Shown: positions 45,003 to 59,203 of the stretch, one piece after another | Numbering within the stretch: the stretch's first letter is position 1 | Layout of the letters: each line of letters opens with the position of its first letter | Source of the DNA: Glaciozyma antarctica PI12 | Lineage: Eukaryota > Basidiomycota > Microbotryomycetes > Kriegeriales > Camptobasidiaceae | Assembly: GCA_002917775.1 (NCBI GenBank) | Contig: KZ627150.1 | Location: 62,001 to 126,000, forward strand | Direction of reading: 5' to 3' | DNA: 64,000 nt | Position numbers and translations under genes: made by a program | Notes under the pieces: generated by a model | What the model was told of the DNA's origin: nothing | The model's database searches: none | Seen by the model: only the letters and a program-made list of their open reading frames with translations

Positions 45003-46364
45003 CTACCACAAGTTCCTAGCCGTCCATACCATCCCCTCCCCCTCCTTAACCTTCCTCACAAACTTGAGCACCATCGCCTCCCTCTTCTTCTTTTCCCCTC
45101 CCACCAAATCATCCACGAACGTGACCATTTCCTCGGCGGTCCACCTCGTTTTGACGGCGAACAATTCGGTGAAGCGTGTAGAGGGATCGGGGGAGAGACG
45201 GGAGAGGGGGAAGAAGGTGATGGTGTTGGGTGGGGTGAGGAGGTGCTGGCCCTGTGAGGGGGTTAGCGGGGTCGGAGGTCGGAGGGAAGGACGTACGGAG
45301 AGTAGGAAAAAGATGGCATAGCGGTGCGAAATAACCACAAAGGCCCTTCCAGCGCGCTAGGAACTTGTCCAAATTCTGCGGAGCGAACTGCGAGGGCGTC
45401 AGCAGCCATCTCGCGATCCTGAGGAACGCAACTCACCCCTCCTTCAGCGAGTACTCCAACCCCTACCTCTCGCACTATCTCTCCCATCCTCAACCCCCAC
45501 TTCCCCTCCTTCTCGCTCCCGAACCACCCCAGTACGCCTCTCGCAACCTCCTCGCAGCAATCCGCCGCGTCGAGCGTCGCTAGCAATTCCTCCGTGTCTG
45601 CTTCCACCACCTCCGTACCAGGCTCGGCCGGGGCGCGTTCCTTCCCTTTCGACTTTTTGGGCGGGAGAGGCGTGTTGTCTGGTTCGGAGGAGGAGAGGGA
45701 GGATAGGAGAGGAGGGAGGAGGGCGAGGAGGTACGACGGGGGGATAGGGCGTAGGACGTCGTTCAGAGATAGCACGCGGAGAGTCTTGAGCGCTCCACGA
45801 ATCTCGGCGTCAGAAGCGGGGAGGAGGGAGCGGAGGGAGTCGAAAGTGTGCCTCTGCGCGGGGTTAGCTTGGGGTTCCGCCTAGGGAGGAAAGGAAGAAC
45901 ACACGGTGGTAGGACGAGAGGACTCGGAATCTTCTCCCTCGTATTCGCTGCCTTGGAGGAGTCCTGCGAGACGGTCTGTACGCGCGACGGCGGGGACGAC
46001 CTCGAGCGTCTCGTGCAGCGTCGTCTGGATCTCAATAGTCCCCACCGCTCTCTCCGTCGTGCCCTCCTCTCCATCAACCCCTGGCACCCCCCTTTCTCCC
46101 TCTCCAAAACCTCTTCCCCGTCCCGCCCGAACACAAGCAAAGGGAATTCGAGTTCTGGACGCCGCGAAGTGAGAAGGTCTGTGTAGGGGAAACGAGGACT
46201 GCGGCGTCGGTGGAGTGGCCGCGGATTTCTAAGGAGGAGGAGGAGGAGGCGGGGGAGGAGAGGAGGGAGAGGAGGGAGGGGGGGAGGGAGAGGAGGGAGT
46301 AGGTCGCGAGGGAGGTGGAGGGTGGGGCGAAGACGAGGGTGAGAGGGTCGCGGGCGCCTGACAT
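45003..46364 (-). CDS. DCC1: Sister chromatid cohesion protein Dcc1
   Basis: Dcc1 is a subunit of the Ctf18-RFC clamp loader that supports cohesion. The N-terminal part has LEIRGHSTDAAVLVSPTQ, TFSLRGVQNSNSLCL, matching the Dcc1 RG.P.D.AVLCT....T+.+R.V..SN motif. The middle (LATLDAADCCEEVARGVLGWF) and the C-terminal winged-helix end (RFTELFAVKTRWTAEEMVTF, EAMVLKFVRKVKEG) follow. Introns have regular signals. The start at 46364 (MSGARDPLTLVFAPP) is the first Met and fits the family. It is divergent from the broken MYND gene at 46.5 kb. Confidence 0.85.
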
Positions 46365-46513
46365 GTTCGCTGCTGCTGTTTGGCGCGTTTCGCTGAGGAG
46401 TGAGGACGAAGGAGGAGAGAGAAGAAGGTCGTCGCGTCCCAAGTCGCGTGTCGATCGATTGGCTCTTGCTCTCTCTCTTTGACTGAAGAAAGCCCGACCC
46501 ACTCCTACTCGAC

Positions 46514-47507
46514 TTGCACTCGATCGCGACTCTCACCAACTACGAGCGAGGTTCCACCGAGCCCCGCTTCAGGCAGTCCAAGCTTCGAGAGCTGGCGACG
46601 ACCGCACCCTTCGAGACGCTCACGGCCGAACCAGCGTACTGGGACGAGCGACCAGTGGAGGACCGAGTGGGATACGTGTTTTACACGCGGTTGGACGGGA
46701 GAATTGGAGGGAGAGGGGAGGAGGAGCGGGATACGGTGGAGAACATGGTTCCGCTCAAGGGAGGGCACGCTTCGGTGCTGGGACTCAGTGCGAGGGAGAA
46801 GGAGGTGATGTACTGGCAAGCGCGCAATCACGACGGTCGCTACAAGGCGCGTACCCTCTCCCTCCTCCCAGCCTCGCTGACTCGCTCTCGGCAGTCCATC
46901 ATCCTCCTCCAACACTTCTTCGACCTCTTACCCCCCTCGACTCCCCTCCTCCTTCGCCTCCCCAACGGCACCTCTTTCCTCACTCCCATCTCCTCGCGCA
47001 TCATTCTCTCCACCTCCCAAAATCCTACATCCTCTCCACCGTCCTCCCTCGCGCTCAATCCTTCCTCTCCGGCTCCGAGAAGTCGAGCGCTCACGCCGTA
47101 TGGGGCTTCACAGCTCCAGGAACTGAGAACTTTATCCATGTCCTCGATTTGGCGAGTATGCAATTTGGCGAACCCAGGGCGAGGGAAGGGAGGAGACGCT
47201 CGGAACGATGGACGGGTTCTATGATATGGTTGAGAGCGTGGCAGAGGGTTATGAGCCGCTCCAGGGTGGGGCTGCGAGGATTGGGAAGAGCGTGGATGAT
47301 GAGTGGTTGAGGAAGTGTGCGGAGAGGGTTAAGGAGAGGTGGGAGGGGGGGAAGGAGGGGTGGTGTGGGTATTGGTCGCCTGAGCCGAAGCTCAAGTGTG
47401 GAGGGTGTAAGTAGGTGTTTTACTGTGGAAATAGCTGTAGTGTTGGAGGATGAGGATTCCATAAGAAGTGGTGTGCGAAGAAAGTAGCGAGACGCTCAGG
47501 AATGTAA
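46514..47507 (+). pseudogene. Broken MYND zinc-finger gene
   Basis: Coding-like blocks appear in order but not in one frame: LTNYERGSTEPRFRQSKLREL, DRVGYVFYTRLDG and KEVMYWQARNHDG; after an intron ILLQHFFDLLPPS, then in a second frame KSYILSTVLPRAQSFLSG and TENFIHVLDLASMQFG, then in a third MDGFYDMVESVAEGYEPL and a C-terminal MYND finger (CGYWSPEPKLKCGGCK, VFYCGNSCSVGG, GFHKKWC). The finger contains a TAG after GGCK and a TGA where the family has Trp. No ATG precedes the first block in frame. The number of breaks makes a pseudogene more likely than a single sequencing error, but errors cannot be excluded. It is divergent from DCC1. Confidence 0.6.
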
Positions 47508-47723
47508 CTCATCTCGCTCCCCTCGGTCGATTCGCTCGTAATTTCTCGTGTTTCTACTCGCTGTACTACTCAGGAAAAGCTGTGCTCCTTCTGCGAAGGG
47601 AGTCAAGCAGTAAATGAACTGTACCGCCTCGCTCTCAAGTAATCGACTCGGAATAAGAATCGAGGTTCGCGCGTCACTTTCGACTTCACCTCTTTGCCTT
47701 GCACCACTCCCTCCGAACTCAAG

Positions 47724-48410
47724 ATGCCCTTCACCGTGAGTGGGCTTGACTCTGATTAGCTTGAACGAGTACTGAATCAGCGCGAAACAGGCCTCCGACA
47801 TCTGCAAAATCATCGTACGCCCCTCGTCCTCTCCAGTCTTCGCTGTAGCCGTAGCGTTGACCCTCGTTCCTTCCTTCTTCAGCTCGCCATCTTCCTCCCC
47901 CCTCTTGGTGTCTTCCTCGAGCGTGGTTGCGTGAGTCTTATCTCTCTCTGGCGCGATGGAGGAGGAGAAAGGGCAGCAACTCCGGCCTGGGCGGGGAAGG
48001 GCACAGCTATCGTGGGCGGAGCGGGGGCCGTTGGGTGGAGGGCGTTACGCCCTGCCTCGGTGCTACATCTCATTCTCAGACCCGTTACTGACCTTCTCGC
48101 TCACAGAACGCCGACTTCTGGATCAAGATCAACGTGACGTTGCTCGGTGTAAGCTCCCCCCCTTCCCGCCTTGGCTCCTGCTCTCCCGTGCTTACGACTT
48201 TCCGTTCTCTTCCCGACCAGTACATCCCCGGAATCATCCACGCCCTTTGTAAGTTCTTATCGCCACTGGGGAGAGCACGATACTGACGGACCCTTCCCTC
48301 TCGCGCAGACATCGTAAGATCTCGGCGAACAACAAGCGCTCCCCACCGCCAGCGCGCCCACCTAGGAACTCCCACTGACCACCATACGCCCGCAGATCCT
48401 CAAGTACTAG
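47724..48410 (+). CDS. PMP3: Plasma membrane proteolipid 3 (Pmp3/UPF0057)
   Basis: Seven exons encode only 57 residues: MPFT, ASDICKII, LAIFLPPLGVFLERGC, NADFWIKINVTLLG, YIPGIIHAL and YIILKY. It is a two-helix hydrophobic protein that tunes plasma membrane potential and salt tolerance in yeast. Length and sequence agree fully with the family. The exons are 12, 24, 48, about 39, 28, 5 and 15 nt long. The fifth join uses a 5-nt exon (48309-48313, ACATC), which supplies the end of Tyr and one Ile and is needed for the invariant LYIILKY end. All introns have GT and AG ends. Stop at 48408-48410. Confidence 0.95.
48309..48313 (+). other. 5-nt micro-exon of PMP3
   Basis: ACATC lies between a CGCGCAG acceptor and a GTAAGA donor. 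Intron 48249-48308 precedes it and 48314-48395 follows. Without it the conserved LYIILKY would lose frame. Confidence 0.8.
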
Positions 48411-49276
48411 GCGTTTCGATAGCCGATGGACGACTACCCTTCCCTTTCGCCGATTCCACTTCTTTAATCCCCGACGACCCCCTCACGACCTCTTTCGATC
48501 TCCCCTCCCCACATTCTTACCCCTGCAATTCGCACACCCTTTAGTTTGTTCACGACGGAGAGGGGGACGCGAGAGCTGACCGTGGGTTGTACGTCGGCAA
48601 CATGGGCTCGGACGGGGTCCACTTTGAGGGCGCGCTTGCAGACAGGCTGGACGGCTGCTCAGAGCCGTTTATGCTGGGTGGGTGTTACGTTCGGGGTGAA
48701 CTCCAGGCTCCAGCGCCAGCACATCGGGCAGGAGTTGGCGGCGAGCTCCGCGGCGCCTTCCTCCGAGTCCTAGATCTGCGCGTGGCCTCAGGAGCGCTTC
48801 TTCTGCTCCTGCTTCGAAGCCTGCACGAACGTAGTTCTCTGATAGCTCGCTCTCTCCTCGCTTTCTCTCCAACGACGTCGCGCTCGTTCGTCGCTGCTCC
48901 TGTTCGTTCGCCAGCACAATCTGAACCACAGTTTCGAAAGGAGAGATGATCTCGCAGAGCAGCAACCGCTCCACCAAGTGTAGGACGAGCTACGACAGTT
49001 TAACGCGGTGTACACAGCTACGCCTACGCCAGAGCAAACGCCAGCTGCAGCCAAACTCGCGCCAGCCCCCTCGAAGACGCGATTCGAAGCCCAGGCTCCC
49101 ATCCCTTTGTTCCTCTCTCCACTTCCACCCAACTTCGCCCGCCCACCCTACTAGCCCAGGACCACGCCCTTTGCACGCCCACTTCGACTCGACCATCACC
49201 CCAAGTTCAGGCGCCGGCGCTCCTTTGATCTCGTTCTCGCACCGCCCCTCCCCCGCTCCATCCTCCCGGCTAGACG
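48411..49276. other. Intergenic region, PMP3 3' end and kinase promoter
   Basis: No gene recognised. Both neighbours are on the plus strand, so the right part must hold the kinase promoter and leader. Confidence 0.4.
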
Positions 49277-52731
<3,455 letters not shown>

Positions 52732-52969
52732 ACTCTCCTCCCTCACCTATGTGTATAGTTCCACCCCTCGCTGTGCAGCTTCTACTCCCTCTCTCACACG
52801 TGTTTAACCACTCGCAACCCTCTACCTTCTTTGATACCTGGAACTCTCGTCTGGATCCTAAGCTGCGTACCTCTGCTCGGAGCTAGTTGCGCGCGTTTAC
52901 GTCCTCCGAGTTGGGTTGGAGAGTCGGGAGAAGGCAACCGCGAGCACTGAGCTAAAGTACATCGTTGCA

Positions 52970-55900
52970 TCACTCCACCTTCGCCTTGGCCTTCAGCGAC
53001 TTGTCGGGCATCAGAGCCGCCAGCGTATCGATCTTGCGGAACTGCCACGGGAAGCGAGCTGCGAACCTCTTCAGCTCGACTCACGACGAGAGCTGCTTCG
53101 CGGAACTCACAGGGGTACAAGAACGGTCGAAGATCGAAGCGATTGTCGTCGGGACTGTAAGCCTCCTGCATGCGGATTAGAGTCAGCGGCGGGAGAGAGG
53201 CGGAGGAGGAGCGACGAACGGCGTGGTACGAAGGCGTGAGCGTCGTCATCTTGTGCCTGTTGCGTGCGTACTCGAAGAAAAACATCTTGACCTTCTCCGC
53301 GACCTTTGCAAACACCCATCAGCCCTCGCTCTGTCTAACTGGGAGAAGACGCACCTCGAGCGGACTGAGTCGGTGGCCCCACTCGGCCGCGAGCTTCGTA
53401 AACATCCCGTATGGTCCTAGCTTCTCGTTTTTCCGTAGACGACCGTAGACCGATAGCTCGTCGTAGGTCATTCCCTGCGTGTGGGGGATCAGCAGCGGCG
53501 AGCGCGGGGAGCGGAGGGAGACGCACCATATCGGCTTCGTCGGCCTGGACGTAGTCCTCCGTGATAGGCTCCAACTCGGCGGTAGGAACGGCGTCGAGAA
53601 ACCTGCGCATCACGATCAGCTTGAATGCCAGCCGCGAGAGGAGGAAGACGAACTCGGCGAGGATGGGCAGGTCGAAAGCGACTTCGGCGTAGGCGATGAA
53701 GCGCTTGAGGTCCGTCTTCGAGATCCCGCCGATGGGGTTGACATCCGCACTCGAGCAATCGTACTTTGTCAAATACCCCCTCAGACTGCGTCCCACATCA
53801 GCCCCGTCCTCACGCACCAACTCGCTCGACGCACCTCTCATCGACGTTTGCGCTCCCGAGCACGAGCAGTCCCCCGTTCTTTCCGCGCACCCAGGGCAAG
53901 AGCTGAGCAAAGAGGTACGCCAACAGCATCCTCAACCTCGCCTGAATATTTTGCAGCGCGAGGTTCTCGGCGTTCGTCCCTCCGTGCGCTCGGAACTCGG
54001 GCTTCTTCTTCGTTACGAGGAGGAAGAGCGCGCGAATGGAGAGAATGATGGAGTCCATGTTGAGGTCGACGTGATACCTTCGCTGGGGATTAGCCTAGTG
54101 CGATGGGAGGGAGAGGGGGACGCACGCTCCGATAGCCTCGGCGAGGTCTTTGGCGCGCTTCCGCGTTTCGATGCTCGAGTTCTCAGTGCCCATGTAGCAG
54201 GTGTGGAAGATACGACCGCAGAACTCGCGCGCGTCGGTGGGGAGGTAGGTCGAGTCTTCAGGCTCTCCTGCGATCCTTCGCGCGTCGGCGATGACCTGGA
54301 GGTCTTCGAGAAGTAGGGTCAGCGGGTGCGATGGAAATGAAAGGGAGGGACGTACTGCCTTCCGTGGTGGCTTTGACGACTTGCAGGCACATCGAGTAAA
54401 CGATCGTTGCCGTCGCGCAACTGTCGATCCCGCCGCTCAGAGGGACGAAGTACCCTTGCGTCCTCGAGCGCCTCAAGTAGTCCCAAAGCCAGCACGCCGG
54501 GCCGAGTCTACGAGACGCCACTCGTCAGCCCACTCCTCCGCCCCCGGCCACCTCGAGCGAAAGGACTCACGCAATCTCTTCCTCGGGCGAGTTGTACCTA
54601 AACTCCCCCTTCTTTGTCACCTCCATCTCCCCCGCTTCAACCGGATCCTCCGTCCCCAACCTCATCTCACACCTTACGCGCTGATACGGACTACTCTTCG
54701 CAGCCTGCAAGCTCCTCGAACTCGAGCTCCTGTGCGCGCGCACCTCCTGAATGTCGACCGTGGCGACGACGACTTCGACGTCGTTGAGGGAGAACTGGGA
54801 GCCTTGAGCGATGATGTGGCCGTTTAGAGCGATAAAGGAGCAGCCGTCGTAGTAAAGTCGGTCGCCGTCGCAGCCTTGTTGGTTCGCGTAAAGGTAAATT
54901 CCGCCTGACTGTTCTCGTGAGGAGGTTTAGCTCGTTCCGTCTAAAGAAGGACGGAGAGGGAACGCACCTTGAGCGTCGCTTCCTTGATCAGGTCGATGCG
55001 ACGAGAGAGCTTGCGAAGCTCGTGGTGGCTCCCGCTCGAGTTGGTGAAGATCTCGACGCCGTCCAAGCCCATGTCAATGTGAGGTGCGTTGGGCGTGAAG
55101 AGCTCTTCGCACATCTCTACACCGATGCAGGTGTCGCGCGTCGAGACGACCGCGTCGCCGAACGGAACCGTGGTCTGCGTGCGAGGGTCAGCTCGCGTCC
55201 AGCCTTTCCCTCCTACCCAGCTCCTTCCGAGGCATCTCCATCCCCTCCCCAGCAAACAGCGCGCACTCACCTGCCCCGTAATCCGCCCCACAATGCTCGG
55301 CAGCCAAAACTCCTCCGTCTGCTTCTCCTTGACCCAAGGCGAGAACCACCTCAGCTCGCGGTAGTTTCCATCGTTCGCAAGCCACATCTTGGGTCGAATG
55401 AGGAGGATGGAGCGGTTGTAGATGAGGATGCGGCAGTTGTAAGTCACGTTCTTGTGCACGACGGGCCTGCGTTCTTCGTGAGCGGCGGAGGAGAGCGGCA
55501 TGGGAAGAGCGTACATTCCTACGTCCACGAGGATGTCCTGAGCTTCTTCGGACTCGAGGATCTTGGCTAGGACTTCCCAGGCGTGTAGGTGAGTGTCCCC
55601 TGTTTGCCGAGCTCGTAATCAGCTCCCGTCCTGTCCTCCTCTCCGCACGGCCAGCCCACCTTCAAGGAAGTGATCCTGGCATCCATATCCGCTGTTCACG
55701 AAGACGGCAGGGTCAGCGAGCGGCTACTGCAGCATGCGGGGAGAGGGAAGGACCGTACGTGATCTCGAGCTCTGGTCCTATCCTCAGCTTTGCGCCACGG
55801 TCTTTGGCGATACGGATGGATTCAAGGATACGTTCGAGGTTCCCTGCAGGCGCGGTGTCAGCTGAAGTGAAACGCTGCCCTCGGGTGAGGCGGGGTTACC

Positions 55901-56020
55901 ATCGAAGTCGAGCGACCACTGGTTGAGACTGCAAGTCGCGACGGTGATCAAGTGTCCCACTGAGCCGAGCGGAGAGGGTGAGTCAGGTGAGCTTGAAGAA
56001 CAGGCGAAGCTCGACTTACT
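52970..56020 (-). CDS. QNS1: Glutamine-dependent NAD(+) synthetase, split start codon
   Basis: The enzyme amidates deamido-NAD with glutamine-derived ammonia. The N-terminal nitrilase domain has [17 protein letters not shown], the catalytic Glu in [13 protein letters not shown], Lys in [14 protein letters not shown] and Cys in [16 protein letters not shown]. The synthetase domain has the ATP loop [62 protein letters not shown] and [35 protein letters not shown] and [11 protein letters not shown]. It ends [10 protein letters not shown] at 52970. The start codon is formed by splicing: A at 56020, then a GTAAGT...CTGAC...CAG intron, then TG before GGACACTTG, giving [10 protein letters not shown] as in yeast. 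About 15 introns; about 720 residues. Confidence 0.95.
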
Positions 56021-56322
56021 TGGACCGAGTGGGGAAGAAGGAGAGCCGCCCGGTCGAGCGGACGCGCGGACTTGAGCTCTTGGGCTTCGAGCCTCGAGCT
56101 TCTCCTCCTACTGCCCTGTAATTTCTATTTACCAGCTGCGATTCACAAGGACGAAGCCTTCGCGTGTCGCCGTGGAGTCTGCTGTCCTCTCGCGGCGCGT
56201 TCCCCTCGAGTCCGTCTCAATCTCCAACAACGCTCCAGGCGTCCTTCATTAACGGGGTATCTAACAGGATTGGGGTATCTAACGACAACGTACAGGGAGG
56301 AGGAAGGGAAAAGGAGGGACGA

Positions 56323-58996
56323 CTACTTGGGCAATCGAGAAAGGATGTTGGGAGGGTCCGGATCGGCGTCGACCTCGCTCGCTACCTTGCGCTTGATGCC
56401 GTCCATAATGTCCGATACGGCGCTCCTATCGAGGTCGTCTCGCGCCTTCATGATGCCTTCGACGAAAGCGACGTTCGTGCCGTACGCTTTGCGGAATGGC
56501 CAGTACTGTGCGAGGGGGCGGTCAGCAAGGAGCGAGGAGGGAGAGGAGGAGAACGCACCTCGAGGAAGACCATCATCTTGGACGCGCCGATGAGGGTGAG
56601 AACGTCCTCGAGGACCTGGAAGTCGTCTCGCAGGCCAGCGCCAGGCTTGAACTTGACGAACAAGTCGACAGCCTTGTCGACATCGGCTCGAATACGATCG
56701 ACAGCCTGAGGGATGCGAAGCTTCGTGCAGCGGCGAATGGCGACGAGGTAGGTGAAGATGAACTTGTCGACGATATCCTCGACGAGGAGGTTCCAGAGCT
56801 CCTGATCGAGGTGAGGGCGATAATCGTCGTCCATGTACTCGTTCAGCGTGAGGGTGACCTGGCTCATCGGGTCCTCGGTATACCATGCGGGCGTGAGGAG
56901 AGATTTCGTCGCGGGGAGGAGGTCGCTGAAGACGGAGTCGATGAGGATCTGAACGCACTCCTTGGCGACGTCGAGGAATCCGTCTTGCGCTTCGGTGAGG
57001 TGATCTCGAATCGGGATGGCGTACTTCTCCGAAACGAGGGGTTCGAGGCGGTTGTTGATCGCCTCCGTGTTGCGCGCGCTGGTAACCATGTCGTTCGCGA
57101 GCGCCATCACGTACTCGACGAAGCCGGGTACGACGTCGTCCTTCTTCTCGGCAAACTTCCTAAACTCGCTCGCGAGGACTCGACTCCACTGCGCCTGGAC
57201 GGCGCGCAGGACGCGGTTCGCCTCTCCGACGATGCGAACGAGGATCGAGCCTTGGTTCGAATCGAGGGCGAGCTCGAGCTGCTGGTTGAGCATCTGGAAG
57301 AGGATGACGACGCCTTGAGTGTGGAAGTGCTCCTTGTCGTCGCTTTCCGGCGCCTCGGCGCGTACGACGAACGCCTCCATCTCGGTCTTCATGAGCGTGC
57401 CCGACCATTCGTCCATCTTGGAGACGAGGAGCTTGACGTAGTCCTCGATGAGGTCTTCCTCCTTGCCGTCGAGGAGAGGGGGCTGGAGGAGTGCTTCGGG
57501 GACGCCGTGCAACTTGATGAGGGCCGACTTGTACTCCCTGGGGAATTGGGCGACGCGGAGGAGGGCCGAGGCGCCGGGAGAGGCCTTCACATAGAGGGCG
57601 AGGAATTCGTAGAGAGCCTTGTGGTAGGCCTTGACGCTGTGGAGAGGTTCGTTAGCAGTGCCGAAGGGCGAAGGGCAAGAGCAACGGACTAGATCGTGTG
57701 GATCTGCGCGAGAGAGTCAGCATGCGAGTGAAAAAAGAGCCGGAAAGACGCACGTTCCAGTCGGGAGGAAAGCAAGGAGCCAGCTGCTCCACGACGACCT
57801 GCAAGTTGTCGTACAGCCAATCGATCTCATCCAGCCATGCGACGACGTCCTCGCCGTACTTCTGGAAGCTCCGCTCGACCGCAACCTTGCAGCTCTCCCG
57901 AATCGCATCCATGACCTTGCTCCGATAGTGCTTGATCGTCCTCGCGTCCGCCTGCAAGCTCCTGAACCTCGCAGCGACGTCGACGTTCCCGCTCTTCTTG
58001 ACCATCCGAATCGCGATCGCCTTCTGATCCCTCGCTCCCTCGACTTCGGCAATCTTGGCAATCTTGACCGCGACGCTGGCATTCCCCTTGCGCGCTAGCT
58101 CGAGCAGCTGGCTTGCCAGGTGGAAGTAGTGCGCCTCGAAATCCGCGATCGTCGACCCGAGACGCTCAAAGTACTGCTCGAGAGTCGCCTTGCTCGAGCT
58201 GTCGCCGTGTCGTTTCGCCTGAGCAAGGGTCTCGTTTCGGAAAGTCTCGAGCTCGGAGAGGTGATAGTGAACTGGGAGGAGGTTGGGAGCGGGGCCGAGG
58301 GGAGTGGCGCGGTCCGAGGAGAGGAGGTCGGAGATGTAGGAGAGTCGCGAGTACATTCCTCGAAGCGAGCTGACCATTTCGAGCGCTTGCACGAAGCGTC
58401 GATGGATGATTGAGAGCTGCACGCGTTGTTAGCGGCGTCCTCTCCCCGCGTCGTGAGAACAACCCACCTCGACGAGCTTGTCGAATCCCACTATCTTCGC
58501 CGTCGGATCCCCCATCGTCTGCTCAATCTCCTTCATCCCCTCCTTGACTCCTTCAATAGCATTACGCGCCTGCTCCTCCTCGTCAGCTTCCGTTGCCGTC
58601 TCAGAGCTCCGACGCACCTCGCGTAGTCCTTGGAGACCCTCTCGAACCGAGTCGACCTCATCCTTTGCGCGCGCGGTGAGCGACTGCTCTAGTGACGCGC
58701 GCTCCTTCTGAATGCGTTGGCGGAGGAGGGGGATTCGAGTGAGAGTCGGAGGAGAGGAGAGGTGCTGCCGGGGAGAGGTGGTGGGGTTAGCTCTGCCGTT
58801 CCTTGACGCGCACCGCTGCCGTTGTAGCCCCCTCTCAGTTCCCTCGTGGGCCTGCCGTGCGTCGTTCTCCGCGTTGACCCTCGTCTCACCAAACGACACC
58901 CCTCCGGCGCGTCCGAGAGGGTGGTGAGGCAAGGCACTCTGAACTCACCTCTGCGATTGAGCTCGCTGCTGTGAGCTGAAGCTGTTGTTGACTCAT
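56323..58996 (-). CDS. SEC6: Exocyst complex subunit Sec6
   Basis: Sec6 is a core subunit of the exocyst that tethers secretory vesicles at the plasma membrane. The start at 58996 gives MSQQQLQLTAASSIAE, then over an intron RIPLLRQRIQKERASLEQS, a coiled coil. Later blocks are GFDKLVELSIIHRRFVQAL, YFHLASQLLELARKGN, EDVVAWLDEIDWLYDNLQ, FLALYVKASPGASALLRVA, YVKLLVSKMDEWSGTLM, FQMLNQQLELALDSNQGS, DSVFSDLLP, TLNEYMDDDYRPHLDQ and YWPFRKAYGTNVAFVEGIM near the end, all fitting Sec6. It ends ILSRLPK at 56323. Six or so short introns, all in frame; about 760 residues, the family size. Confidence 0.9.
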
Positions 58997-59203
58997 ACGA
59001 GAGTACCTCCTCGCTGGTTTGAGCTACTGTGGAGAGGAAGAGAGGCGAAGCGCTGGTCGCGACCCAGTTGACCTCGAGCTCGTCGTCGGTTCCCCTCTTC
59101 CCCTCAACTCGCCCTCAGGAAAGACTCCTCGAAAGACGCCTTGCACGCCAGTACGAGCTTGGGATCATACTCCTCAGCCTAGGGTTTCAGAACCCCCAAC
59201 CGT
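58997..59203. promoter_or_regulatory. Divergent promoter region, SEC6 and CDF transporter
   Basis: The start codons are 207 bases apart and point away from each other. No named element recognised. Confidence 0.4.

Noticed and set aside
44688-45257. Plus-strand open frame before DCC1
   Set aside because: It overlaps the conserved C-terminus of DCC1 on the other strand and has no protein-like features.
56496-57692. A nearly 400-codon plus-strand open frame
   Set aside because: It is the exact antisense of SEC6 exons, whose minus-strand protein is well conserved. GC-rich coding sequence often leaves the opposite strand open.
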